Assembly: GCF_040681875.1 (NCBI RefSeq)
Contig: NZ_JBFAZP010000006.1
Coordinates: forward strand, 248,001 to 312,000
Origin: Longispora sp040681875
GTDB taxonomy: Bacteria > Actinomycetota > Actinomycetes > Mycobacteriales > Micromonosporaceae
Direction: 5' to 3'
Length of the DNA: 64,000 nt
The translations under genes and the position numbers were made by a program. The notes below the pieces were generated by a model. The model was not told the origin of the DNA. It made no database searches and saw only the letters and a program-made list of their open reading frames with translations. Shown piece by piece: positions 19,853-27,375 of this stretch; position 1 is the first letter of the stretch; each line of letters begins with the position of its first letter.

Positions 19853-19902
19853 GTTCGCTACCCACGGAAAGGGTGACCCTTGTTCGCCAATGGCTTTGGT
19901 GA
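19849..19902 (+). other. Possible 17-codon ORF or frameshifted start of the oxygenase gene
   Basis: AGGGAGG sits eight bases before GTG 19849, which overlaps the previous stop (GTGA). This is the best ribosome-binding context in the operon, yet the frame ends after 17 codons (..VTLVRQWLW). The oxygenase frame begins inside it with only a TTG at 19880. Either this is a tiny coupled ORF or a frameshift separates the true start from the oxygenase body. Confidence 0.35.
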
Positions 19903-20596
19903 GTGGAGATTCGATCTCGACGACGTTCGCGAAGAGATCGCACTCCGGGGGTTCGTGAATCTCCGCTCGGCTCCGTCGGCGTATGCACTGACGGAGGTCG
20001 CAGCCTCCGTCGGGCTGGTCACCGGCGCTAGCTCGATCGGCGTGGTGACCCTAGAGGGTGAAGGGTCACCGACCTGGTTGCCTCGGCATACCGAGAGCCT
20101 GACCTACCCGGAGACCGAGCTGCTGCAATGCTTCGCGTTGGGCTGTCTGCTCCCCTCGCCGGAAGGTGGGGCAACGTGCCTCTACGATAGCCGCCAGGCT
20201 GCGAAGGCTCTGGTCGCGGAACTCCCGGATCTGCTCGGGGTGTCCATGCGCTACTGGAGCACGATCTACCGGAACCAAGAGGCCACGCATCCACTGATCT
20301 GGGATGACCCCGACTATGGCCGGGTCCTGCGGTACCGGTCGCAGGTCCACACCAACACGGTGCTCAACCTCCCGCAAGGGATGACCGAGCAACAGTTCTA
20401 CCAGGCTGCCGAGCGAGCCCTTGATGGTTCACTAGTCCTGGTTCACGTCTGGCGTCCGGGTGACCTTCTGCTGGTGAACAACAGGTTCATGATCCATACG
20501 CGTCAGCCGTATGTTGGCAAGAGAACAATGCTCCGCCTCCGTTACGATGACCCGCATTTCCGCACTGTCGAGCTGCATCGAGAGAAGGCGGCATGA
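19880..20596 (+). CDS. TauD/TfdA-like Fe(II)/2-oxoglutarate dioxygenase
   Basis: The 238-residue protein carries the facial triad of the clavaminate synthase/TauD fold: His70-x-Glu72 in RHTES and a distal His near 206 in NNRFMIHTRQPY. Arg residues (KRTMLRLRY) follow for 2-oxoglutarate binding. It should hydroxylate or desaturate a small substrate. TTG 19880 is the only start upstream of the conserved region, because a stop lies at 19874-19876. An N-terminal frameshift is possible. The Nudix gene overlaps its 3' end by four bases. Confidence 0.85.
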   Translation: MFANGFGEWRFDLDDVREEIALRGFVNLRSAPSAYALTEVAASVGLVTGASSIGVVTLEGEGSPTWLPRHTESLTYPETELLQCFALGCLLPSPEGGATCLYDSRQAAKALVAELPDLLGVSMRYWSTIYRNQEATHPLIWDDPDYGRVLRYRSQVHTNTVLNLPQGMTEQQFYQAAERALDGSLVLVHVWRPGDLLLVNNRFMIHTRQPYVGKRTMLRLRYDDPHFRTVELHREKAA

Positions 20597-21066
20597 AGCG
20601 AGGCATCCCGGTACCCCTGCTCCGGCTAGCGAGCCAGCTACGCCAGATCTACTGGAAGACCTTCAAGCCGAAGAAGTTCGGCGTGAAGGTGCTCATCCTG
20701 CACCCGGACGACCCGGGACTGTTCCTGCTCGTGCAGCACTCGTACGGCGATCGGAGCCTGTGGGGTCTCCCCGGCGGGGGCTACAAGCCGCGCCATGAAT
20801 CCCCCGAGCAGGCGGCCCGCAGGGAGTGCCGGGAGGAGCTCGGCCTAGAGCTCGGCCCAGCCGTCACGGTGGTCACCGAGCACCTGACGACCCAGGAAGG
20901 CAAGCACGACCACCTCACCATCCTGCGCGGACGGGCCACGACCGCGGAACTGAACGTCAACCAGGAAATAGCCGCCACGCGGTGGATGCCTTTGGACGTG
21001 TCCGCGCTACCTGCGGACTGGCGTGTCTCCCAATGGGCTACAGCTGCGATCGTCGCCGTCACCTAG
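20593..21066 (+). CDS. Nudix hydrolase
   Basis: The 157-residue protein has a complete Nudix box (residues 63-85): GYKPRHE, seven residues, then RECREELGL. This binds Mg2+ and hydrolyses nucleoside-diphosphate-linked substrates. A basic N-terminal extension (about 1-30, including KTFKPKK) precedes the fold. ATGA overlap with the oxygenase gene indicates coupled translation. Its substrate and link to the oxygenase are unknown. Confidence 0.9.
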   Translation: MKRGIPVPLLRLASQLRQIYWKTFKPKKFGVKVLILHPDDPGLFLLVQHSYGDRSLWGLPGGGYKPRHESPEQAARRECREELGLELGPAVTVVTEHLTTQEGKHDHLTILRGRATTAELNVNQEIAATRWMPLDVSALPADWRVSQWATAAIVAVT

Positions 21067-21179
21067 CTGGATGTGGGTTGCCTAAGGTGCCTGCGTCGGG
21101 TGACGAAGCTGCACGAACCGTTAATCAAGGCAACTCGCTCGACAGCTCGCCGGAACCTGAAGCGGCGCGAGGGCAGTTG

Positions 21180-21521
21180 TCAGTCTGTCTCGCGTAGGCG
21201 GAGATAGTGAGGAACCAGGACAGTAACGAGCGCGTGCAATTCGGCTCGCGCTCTTTCCTTCATCTCGCCTGAGAGCATCTCGTTTGATTGCTCACTGGCA
21301 TTCTTGAACTCGGCGGCAATCGACTGAAGAAATGGCCTCGCGTTACCTATGAACCTGCTTCTCTCATGCTCATCCGTCGAATTGAATCCATCGTTGGCGT
21401 TGTTGATCAATGAGGCCGCCCGATTGACCAGCTCAGCGAGTTCGATCGCCGGAAAGGACGGCGCCGCATACTCGGCCAGCAACAGAACGCCAAACCCTTG
21501 CTCAAGGTACTCGAATCTCAT
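21180..21521 (-). CDS. Hypothetical helical protein (113 aa)
   Basis: ATG 21521 is chosen because AGAGGGGGAG lies directly upstream. An in-frame GTG at 21539 would start inside the neighbouring gene. The predicted protein is helical, with LNRAASLINNAND-like polar helices, and has no recognised domain. Its GC content is among the lowest in the window. The start overlaps the stop of the upstream small ORF (ATGA), so the two are coupled. About 110 bp between it and the Nudix gene shows nothing recognisable. Confidence 0.6.
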   Translation of the reverse strand: MRFEYLEQGFGVLLLAEYAAPSFPAIELAELVNRAASLINNANDGFNSTDEHERSRFIGNARPFLQSIAAEFKNASEQSNEMLSGEMKERARAELHALVTVLVPHYLRLRETD

Positions 21522-21685
21522 GGCTCCCCCTCTGTCCACCCTTCATTCTCCTCCATGACTCTGAGTTTGCGGATCTTCTTCAGGTACCCGATGAGCTGTG
21601 GCGCGTGGCCAGCGGCGATCCTCCCGAAACGAGCCAACATCAGCCCGAGAGCCATGACGGCCGCATCCCCGATGCATGCGAACAT
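21518..21685 (-). CDS. Small hydrophobic protein, possibly 5'-truncated
   Basis: ATG 21685 gives 55 residues: a hydrophobic helix (AAVMALGLMLARFG), then a basic stretch (YLKKIRKLRV) and an acidic tail. The frame stays open upstream past 21760 toward the island edge. The visible ORF may therefore be the 3' end of a longer gene cut at the junction. Its stop overlaps the next gene's ATG, consistent with an operon. No family is recognised. Confidence 0.45.
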   Translation of the reverse strand: MFACIGDAAVMALGLMLARFGRIAAGHAPQLIGYLKKIRKLRVMEENEGWTEGEP

Positions 21686-21782
21686 GTGGCCACCTGGATG
21701 AGAATGCTTTGGCGGACGGGCGAGAAAATGGAGCCAACTGTTTCGTCGATACGACCCAGCAAATCGGCGCTCGCAGGCTTAG

Positions 21783-22130
21783 CGCGCACCGCACGGGAAG
21801 CGGCGCAACCGGCTGATCGTGCTGGACGACGACGGGGAGGTGGTCGGCTGCGCGCAGCTGACGTTCATCCCCGGGATCAGCCGGCAGGGCGCGGAGCGGG
21901 CGCTGATCGAGGCGGTCCGGATCCGGGCCGACCGACGGGGCGGGGGCCTGGGCCGGCGGCTGTTCGGGTGGCTGATCGAGACGTCCCGGGAACACGGCTG
22001 CGCGTTGGTCCAGCTGACCACGGACAAGTCGCGGACCGACGCGCAGCGGTTCTACACGGACCTCGGGTTCGTGGCCAGCCACGAGGGCATGAAGCTCACC
22101 CTGCCGGCGGGACCGGCCGCGTCCGTGTAG
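21783..22130 (+). pseudogene. 5'-truncated resident GNAT acetyltransferase
   Basis: The frame opens after a TAG at 21780 and reads into RLIVLDDDGEVVGCAQLTF. It then keeps the acetyl-CoA loop RRGGGLGRRL and the C-terminal RFYTDLGF. About 55 N-terminal residues are missing compared with the island homologue at 17600. GC at third positions is high, as in resident genes. A GTG at 21819 could start a 103-residue fragment, but it would lack the first helices of the fold. Confidence 0.7.
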
Positions 22131-22148
22131 TGCACTGCCCGACCGCGG

Positions 22149-22376
22149 TCAGCAGGCCGTGAAGTAGACGGTCCGGTAGCCGGCGGTCGAGCCCCAGGAG
22201 CCGGCGGAACCGCAGCCCGCGTTCCACGTCTGACCGATGAGCTGCGTCTTGGCCGCGTCCGAGAAGTAGGCGTAGACGACCATGAAGGGGCCCTCGGGGA
22301 AGGCCTGGGCGGGGAGGGCGGTGGCCGTGAGCCCCGCGACGACGAGTGCGCTGACGAGCATCGCGCGACGGATCAT
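22149..22376 (-). CDS. Small secreted protein (DUF6289-like)
   Basis: The 75-residue product has a Sec signal peptide ending LPAQA (about residue 24). The mature part is about 50 residues, MVVYAYFSDAAKTQ to the C-terminal YFTAC, with two Cys that can form a disulfide. This resembles a family of tiny secreted actinobacterial proteins that I recall as DUF6289. The function is unknown. GAGAGGACTC upstream of ATG 22376 may serve as the ribosome-binding site. Confidence 0.65.
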   Translation of the reverse strand: MIRRAMLVSALVVAGLTATALPAQAFPEGPFMVVYAYFSDAAKTQLIGQTWNAGCGSAGSWGSTAGYRTVYFTAC

Positions 22377-22484
22377 GTCTGAGTCCTCTCTGGACGGTGG
22401 GTGCCGCCATCGTCGCGCCCCACACGACCCAGGTCAATGACCAACCTCAATATCCGTCGGGTACGGGCCGGTATCGTCTCCGAC

Positions 22485-23321
22485 ATGACATCTACCTTCG
22501 TGCTCGGCGGAGAGCACACGGTCAACCGGCTCGCGTTCGGGGCCATGCAGATCACCGGCACCGGCGTCTGGGGCCCGCCGGCCGACCACGACGAGGCCAT
22601 CCGGGTCCTGCGCCGCGCCGTGGACCTCGGGGTCAACCTGATCGACACGGCCGACTCGTACGGGCCCGCCGTGTCGGAGGAGCTGATCGCCGAGGCGCTG
22701 TACCCGTACCCGGAGAACCTGGTCATCGCGACCAAGGGCGGCTTCAACCGGCCCGGCCCCGGGCGCTGGGTGATGGACGGCCACGACCTGCGGGCCAAGG
22801 TCGAGGACAGCCTCCGCCGCCTGAGGCTGGAGCGGATCGACCTCTACCAGCTGCACCGGGTCGACCCCACCCGGCCGGCCGAGGAGCAGTTCGGGGAGCT
22901 GGCCGAACTGCGCCGGGAGGGCAAGATCGGGCACGTGGGGCTGTCCGAGGTGACGGTCGAGGTGATCGAGCAGGCCCGCGAGTACGTGCCGGTGGTGAGC
23001 GTGCAGAACATGTACAACCTGGTCGAACGCGACTGGGAGCCCGTGGTCGACCACTGCGAGAAGCACGGGATCGCGTTCTTCCCGTGGTACCCGATCGCGA
23101 CCGGCGACCTGGCCCGCCCCGGGGGCCCGCTGGAGGAGATCGCGCGGAACCACGGCGCGACGCCGGTGCAGTTGGCGCTGGCGTGGCTGCTGCGCCGGTC
23201 GCCGGTGATGCTGCCGATCCCGGGGACGTCGAAGGTGGCGCACCTGGAGGAGAACATGGGGGCCCGGGCTGTCGAGCTGACCGACGAGGAGTTCGCGGCG
23301 ATCTCGGCCCTGACCCGCTGA
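22485..23321 (+). CDS. Aldo/keto reductase
   Basis: The 278-residue TIM-barrel NADPH oxidoreductase has the catalytic tetrad visible: Asp and Tyr in LIDTADSYG, Lys in IATKGGF, His in YQLHRVDP. The NADPH-binding C-terminus includes LPIPGTSKVAHLEEN. The ATG at 22485 is preferred to in-frame starts further upstream because TATCGT (22472-22477) lies seven bases before it, giving a leaderless mRNA. The substrate is not predictable. Confidence 0.92.
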   Translation: MTSTFVLGGEHTVNRLAFGAMQITGTGVWGPPADHDEAIRVLRRAVDLGVNLIDTADSYGPAVSEELIAEALYPYPENLVIATKGGFNRPGPGRWVMDGHDLRAKVEDSLRRLRLERIDLYQLHRVDPTRPAEEQFGELAELRREGKIGHVGLSEVTVEVIEQAREYVPVVSVQNMYNLVERDWEPVVDHCEKHGIAFFPWYPIATGDLARPGGPLEEIARNHGATPVQLALAWLLRRSPVMLPIPGTSKVAHLEENMGARAVELTDEEFAAISALTR

Positions 23322-23325
23322 TCCG

Positions 23326-23356
23326 GGGCGCGGGGCCGTCCGGCGGCCCCGCGCCC
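23326..23356. terminator. Bidirectional hairpin terminator
   Basis: A 13-bp perfect GC stem (23326-23338 with 23344-23356) around a TCCGG loop lies between convergent genes. Confidence 0.7.
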
Positions 23357-23371
23357 GGCCGCCCCGGAGCG

Positions 23372-23926
23372 TTAGCAGTACAGGCCGAGGTCGGTCGGCT
23401 TCGGGGTGGCCGTCCGGGCGTCCAGCGGGCGGCGGCCCTCGGTCGCCCAGCCCTCGCGGACCCAGTACTCGTAGCCGCCGATCATCTCCTTCACCGGGCG
23501 GCCGAGCGCCGCGATCCGCATCGCCGCCTTGGTGGAGCCGTTGCAGGCGGGGCCCCAGCAGTAGGTGACCAGGAGTTTGTCCGCCGGGAGTTCCGCCAGC
23601 CACGCGGCGGTGATGCCGCTCTCGGGGATGTTGACCGCGCCCGGGACGTGCGACTTCGTGTAGGCACCCTTGGCGCGGGTGTCGAGCAGGAGGAAGTCGT
23701 CGTGGCCGGCCTCCCGGGCGTGGGCGACGTCGGCCGGGTCGACCTCGAAGGAGAGCCTGCCGGCGAAGTGGGCGTGGGCGGCGGCCGGGTCGGCGGCGGG
23801 GATCTCTGTGATCACGGAGGCCCGGGTCGCGGCCGGGGCGGCGGGGAGCCGCGCGGCCGGGGAGGCGGGGGCCAGGGGCTCGACCTGGGTGGGAGCGGCG
23901 GACGCGGTGGCCCGAAAGGTTGTCAT
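23372..23926 (-). CDS. Rhodanese-domain protein
   Basis: The 184-residue protein has an Ala/Pro-rich N-terminal 35 residues, then a single rhodanese domain. FLLLDTRAKGAY and HVPGAVNIPE precede the active-site loop CWGPACNGS (catalytic Cys near 135) and EMIGGYEYW. It probably transfers sulfane sulfur or handles thiosulfate. It is divergent from a GlxA/FtrA-type regulator 70 bp away, which probably controls it. Confidence 0.9.
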   Translation of the reverse strand: MTTFRATASAAPTQVEPLAPASPAARLPAAPAATRASVITEIPAADPAAAHAHFAGRLSFEVDPADVAHAREAGHDDFLLLDTRAKGAYTKSHVPGAVNIPESGITAAWLAELPADKLLVTYCWGPACNGSTKAAMRIAALGRPVKEMIGGYEYWVREGWATEGRRPLDARTATPKPTDLGLYC

Positions 23927-23996
23927 GGGATCAGTCTGCCGAGGTGGGGTCGGCGGAAATAGTGGCGCTGGCGACGGGTACCGCTAAGATTCCGCC

Positions 23997-24953
23997 ATGA
24001 TGATCTCGAAGCCGCACCGCGTCGCGGTCCTGGTCTACGACGGCATGACGCCGTTCGAGTTCGGCGTCGTCGTGGAGGTGTTCGGGCTGCCCCGCCCGGA
24101 GCTGGACGTCCCCTGGTACACCCTCGACGTGTGCGCCGAGACCCCCGGCGTGCCGCTGCGCGCGGTCGGCGGGTTCGGCATCGTCGCCGACCACGGGCTC
24201 GACGTCCTGACCAGCGCGGACACCGTGATCATCCCGGGGGTGGCCTCGGTGCACGGCGACCCGTCCCCCGCCCTGGTGACCGCGCTGCGGTCCGTGCGCG
24301 GGCGGCTGGTGTCGATCTGCTCCGGGGCGTTCGCGCTGGCCGGTGCGGGGCTGCTGGACGGCAGGAGAGCGACGACCCATTGGCGATACGCCGACCTCCT
24401 CGCCCGCCGTTATCCCCTCGTGTCCGTCGATCCCGACGTGCTCTACGTGGACGAGGGCGACGTGATCACCGGCGCGGGCAGCGCGGCCGGCCTGGACGTG
24501 TGCCTGCACCTGGTGCGCGCCGACCACGGGGCCCGGATCGCGAACACCGTCGCCCGGCGCCTCGTCATCCCGCCGCACCGGGACGGCGGGCAGGCCCAGT
24601 TCATCGAGGCGGCCGTGGCGGAGCCGGAGGTCGGGGACCCGATCGCGGACTCGATGGCGTGGGCGCTGGAGCGGCTCGGTACCCCTCTGACGCTCTCCGA
24701 TCTCGCCCGGTCCGCGCACCTGGCCCCCCGGACGTACCAGCGCAGGTTCACGGCGCGGGTCGGGGTGCCGCCCATCCGGTGGCTGATCGGGCAGCGGATC
24801 GCGGCGAGCCTGCCGATGCTGGAGTCCCCGGAACTGCCGGTGGAGGAGATCGCGACGGCGGTGGGGTTCGACTCGGCGGTGACGTACCGGCACCACTTCG
24901 CCAAGGCGCTGCGGACGTCGCCTTCGGGGTACCGGAAGGCGTTCCGGGCCTGA
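23997..24953 (+). CDS. GlxA/FtrA-type AraC-family regulator (DJ-1/PfpI + HTH)
   Basis: The 318-residue protein has an N-terminal DJ-1/PfpI-like domain (about 1-185), with the nucleophile-elbow position SICSGAFALA near residue 105 and ATTHWRYADLLA. A C-terminal AraC HTH follows (about 215-315; TLSDLARSAHLAPRTYQRRF and VEEIATAVGFDSAVTYRHHF). Such regulators sense a metabolite in the DJ-1-like domain. It is divergent from the rhodanese gene. TAAGAT (23987-23992) sits a few bases before ATG 23997. Confidence 0.9.
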   Translation: MMISKPHRVAVLVYDGMTPFEFGVVVEVFGLPRPELDVPWYTLDVCAETPGVPLRAVGGFGIVADHGLDVLTSADTVIIPGVASVHGDPSPALVTALRSVRGRLVSICSGAFALAGAGLLDGRRATTHWRYADLLARRYPLVSVDPDVLYVDEGDVITGAGSAAGLDVCLHLVRADHGARIANTVARRLVIPPHRDGGQAQFIEAAVAEPEVGDPIADSMAWALERLGTPLTLSDLARSAHLAPRTYQRRFTARVGVPPIRWLIGQRIAASLPMLESPELPVEEIATAVGFDSAVTYRHHFAKALRTSPSGYRKAFRA

Positions 24954-25033
24954 GCGCGCGGTCGCCACCGGAAGCCCGGGCCCGGGGCTGCGCAGTCCCG
25001 GGCAGGGGCGGGGCCCCGTGACCGGCGCGGCGG

Positions 25034-25507
25034 CTACTCCGCCCGCACCCAGGCCCGCCGCGTCTCCCACAGGTTGCGCAGCGCGAAGACCTTCTGCTCG
25101 AACTCGGGGTCCCGGGCGCACCCCACCCCGTCATAGGGCGCGCGGAGCCGCCACACGGCCCCCGAATCCCAGTACACGACGGGCACGGTCGCCCCGCGCC
25201 GGCGCTCGGCCCGGATGTCCGCGATCCGCGCCCACGGCACGTGCAACCGGCGCGGCCCGGTCGTCGACCGCAGCCCCTCCTCGTCGGCCACCACCCCCAG
25301 CGACCGGTGCAGCACCAGGCCGGCCGCGAGCGCCGTGCCCGCCGCCGCCGAGGCCAGGACCAGCAGCCAGCCGGGCGCGCCGAGCAGGACCAGGATCGCG
25401 AAGCCGGCCCCGCACAGAGCGGTCCGGAACGCCGTGCGGCACAGGGTCTGCTTCCAACCGGGCCGATAGCTCACCAACACGTAAGGATTAACGATCGGGG
25501 ATCGCAT
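25034..25507 (-). CDS. Small membrane protein with PH-like domain
   Basis: The 157-residue product has two adjacent hydrophobic helices (about 25-68: AFRTALCGAGFAILVLLG and LLVLASAAAGTALAAGL). A beta-rich cytosolic part follows (DEEGLRSTTGPRRLHVPWARIADI), typical of bacterial PH domains. The function is unknown. It is divergent from msrB with only 12 bp between start codons, so their promoters overlap the coding ends. Confidence 0.7.
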   Translation of the reverse strand: MRSPIVNPYVLVSYRPGWKQTLCRTAFRTALCGAGFAILVLLGAPGWLLVLASAAAGTALAAGLVLHRSLGVVADEEGLRSTTGPRRLHVPWARIADIRAERRRGATVPVVYWDSGAVWRLRAPYDGVGCARDPEFEQKVFALRNLWETRRAWVRAE

Positions 25508-25519
25508 ACGGTTGGTGTC

Positions 25520-25933
25520 ATGACCGAGCACAGCGAACTGCCCACGACCGAGGCCGAGTGGCGCGAGCGCCTGACCCCCGCGGAGTACCGGGTGCTCCGC
25601 GAGGCCGGCACCGAGGCGCCGTGGGTCGGGGAGTACACGGACACCAAGACCATCGGGGTGTACCGGTGCCGCGCGTGCGGCACGGAGCTCTTCAGCAGCG
25701 ACACGAAGTTCGACAGCCACTGCGGCTGGCCGTCGTACTTCTCCCCCCTCGCCGAGGACCGGGTGAAGCTGATCGAGGACACCACCCTGGGCATGAAGCG
25801 GGTCGAGGTGCGCTGCGCCCACTGCGACTCGCACCTGGGGCACGTGTTCGAGGGCGAGGGCTACCCGACGCCGACCGACCAGCGCTACTGCATCAACTCC
25901 ATCAGCCTGACGCTGGAGCCCGCCGGGGACTAG
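25520..25933 (+). CDS. msrB: Peptide-methionine (R)-S-oxide reductase
   Basis: The 137-residue protein matches MsrB over its full length. It has structural zinc pairs CRAC and CAHC, HCGWPSYF, and the catalytic motif RYCINS with the active-site Cys near residue 124. It reduces the R-epimer of methionine sulfoxide using thioredoxin. TACGGT (25507-25512) is seven bases before ATG 25520, so it is leaderless. Confidence 0.96.
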   Translation: MTEHSELPTTEAEWRERLTPAEYRVLREAGTEAPWVGEYTDTKTIGVYRCRACGTELFSSDTKFDSHCGWPSYFSPLAEDRVKLIEDTTLGMKRVEVRCAHCDSHLGHVFEGEGYPTPTDQRYCINSISLTLEPAGD

Positions 25934-25942
25934 CCTGGTCCC

Positions 25943-26290
25943 GTGGCCTTCGCGACCGTCGAGGAGTACATCGACTCGTTCCCCGGGGACGTGCGGGGCA
26001 TCCTGCGGGAGATCCGGCGGCGGATCCGGCTGCTGGTGCCCGACGCCGACGAGAAGATCAGCTACCAGATCCCGGCGTTCACCCTGGACGGCACCTACCT
26101 GGTGTACTACGCCGGCTGGAAGCACCACGTCAGCCTCTACCCGGTCACCACGGTCGACGCCGACCTCGAACGCGACCTCGCCCCGTACCGGTCCGCCAAG
26201 GCCACGGTGCGGTTCCCGCTCGGCGCACCGGTGCCGTACGACCTGATCGAGCGCGTGGTGACCTACCTGGTCCGGCAGCGGGCCCGGTAG
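25943..26290 (+). CDS. DUF1801 (YdhG-like) protein
   Basis: The 115-residue protein starts FATVEEYIDSFPGDVRGILREIRR and contains SYQIPAFTLDGTYLVYYAGWKHHVSLYP, the DUF1801 core. Some relatives are described as frataxin-like iron chaperones. The role here is uncertain. A TAGCCT -10 box overlaps the msrB stop region six bases before GTG 25943. Confidence 0.85.
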   Translation: MAFATVEEYIDSFPGDVRGILREIRRRIRLLVPDADEKISYQIPAFTLDGTYLVYYAGWKHHVSLYPVTTVDADLERDLAPYRSAKATVRFPLGAPVPYDLIERVVTYLVRQRAR

Positions 26291-26324
26291 TCCGCCGGGC
26301 GCGGCACCGGACCCGGGTGGTCCG

Positions 26325-26816
26325 CTACACCCGGCGACGGGCCGCGAAGCCGGCGTCCTGGCGGTGGTACCAGTCGATGTCCTGGTCGCCCTCCAGCCAG
26401 CACCACAGCACCGGCACGCCGTCGCGTTCGCCCGGGAAGTCCAGCAGCAGCGGGGCGAAGCCCTTGACCTGCGCTCCCTGGGCGGCGACGTGCTCGACCG
26501 CCGCGAACAGGCGCGCCTCCAGGCTCTTGGCCTCGGCCAGGCCGCCGAGGGGACTCACCCCGTCGGTGGCGAGGTCGACCTGGAGTTCCGCGAAGTCGGC
26601 ACGCAGGGCGATCAGGGCATCGAGCCGGGGACGCAGCCGGGCCAGGACCGCGCGCGCCTCGTCGAGGGTGACCGGACCCGGGTCGGGCGCCGGACCCGGG
26701 GACGGGTCGAGGAGCCCGTCGTGGTGGGGCGCGCCGGAATCCGGCTCCGACGACCCGTCCCCGGTCGGAGACGGGTCGGAGGGCTGGTCGGGGTCCGGGG
26801 TGGTGGGGTCGGTCAC
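26325..26816 (-). CDS. DUF2203-like protein
   Basis: The 163-residue product has a disordered Pro/Asp/Ser-rich N-terminal 45 residues, then the DUF2203 core. The core runs TLDEARAVLARLRPRLDALI, QVKGFAPLLLDFPGERDG and VLWCWLEGDQDIDWYHRQD. The function is unknown. GTG 26816 overlaps the stop of the upstream gene (GTGA), so the two are translationally coupled. Confidence 0.8.
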   Translation of the reverse strand: MTDPTTPDPDQPSDPSPTGDGSSEPDSGAPHHDGLLDPSPGPAPDPGPVTLDEARAVLARLRPRLDALIALRADFAELQVDLATDGVSPLGGLAEAKSLEARLFAAVEHVAAQGAQVKGFAPLLLDFPGERDGVPVLWCWLEGDQDIDWYHRQDAGFAARRRV

Positions 26817-27298
26817 GGCATTTCCACGGTCTCCGCGCGGGCGATCTCCGCGAGCGACGCGACCAGGTACCCGGCCAGGGGCCTGTCCTCGGCGGCGACC
26901 AGGTCGGCGATCAGCAGGGTGGCGTGCCGGGCGACCGCCAGCGGGGTGGGCGCGGCGACCTCGTCCTCCTCGGGGTGCACACCGAACGCGCTGGTCACCA
27001 GGACCACCAGGACGGAGGCGTCGAGTTCGGGGAACCAGTCGATCGTGGACCGGACGCAGCGGGCGAGCCCGGCCTGCACGTCGTCGCCGGTGAGGCCCTC
27101 GGCGTGCTGGTCCTCGAGGAGGGTGCGGACAACCGCGCCGAGTACCAGTCGGATCTGTTCGGGATTGAACTCCGCCAGCCGGCCGGTCGCCTCGCCGAAC
27201 GCTTCGGGATCGCCGGCCCGGGCCGCGTCGACCGCCTCGGTCGTGGTGGTGGCGATCGCGCGGGCCCGAGGGGGCAGGTGCTGCCAGGGCTTGTCCAT
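26813..27298 (-). CDS. Hypothetical helical protein
   Basis: The 161-residue all-helical protein begins MDKPWQHLPPRARAIATTTTEAV and ends RAETVEMP. It has repeated amphipathic helices and no catalytic motif that I recognise. It is the first gene of a two-gene operon with the DUF2203-like gene. Confidence 0.7.
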   Translation of the reverse strand: MDKPWQHLPPRARAIATTTTEAVDAARAGDPEAFGEATGRLAEFNPEQIRLVLGAVVRTLLEDQHAEGLTGDDVQAGLARCVRSTIDWFPELDASVLVVLVTSAFGVHPEEDEVAAPTPLAVARHATLLIADLVAAEDRPLAGYLVASLAEIARAETVEMP

Positions 27299-27375
27299 CC
27301 GCCCAGGATCGCACGCGGCACCGACACCGCGCGTGATCGGTCGGACGGGTGGCGGGGCCGCACTACCGTGGCCCC

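Larger units (their letters stand above)
17570..21795. other. Lower-GC genomic island (approximate limits)
   Basis: Genes from about 17.6 to 21.77 kb show clearly lower G/C at third positions and more A/T-containing codons than both flanks. The right edge runs straight into the middle of a high-GC acetyltransferase gene that has lost its 5' end. The first gene of the island is a complete homologue of that same acetyltransferase. No integrase, transposase, tRNA att site or terminal repeat was found, so homologous replacement is as likely as site-specific integration. Limits are judged by eye from composition, not computed. Confidence 0.55.

Noticed and set aside
17570..21795. Site-specific integrative element
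   Set aside because: No integrase, excisionase, transfer gene, tRNA fragment or flanking direct repeat was found. Only composition and the truncated acetyltransferase support transfer.
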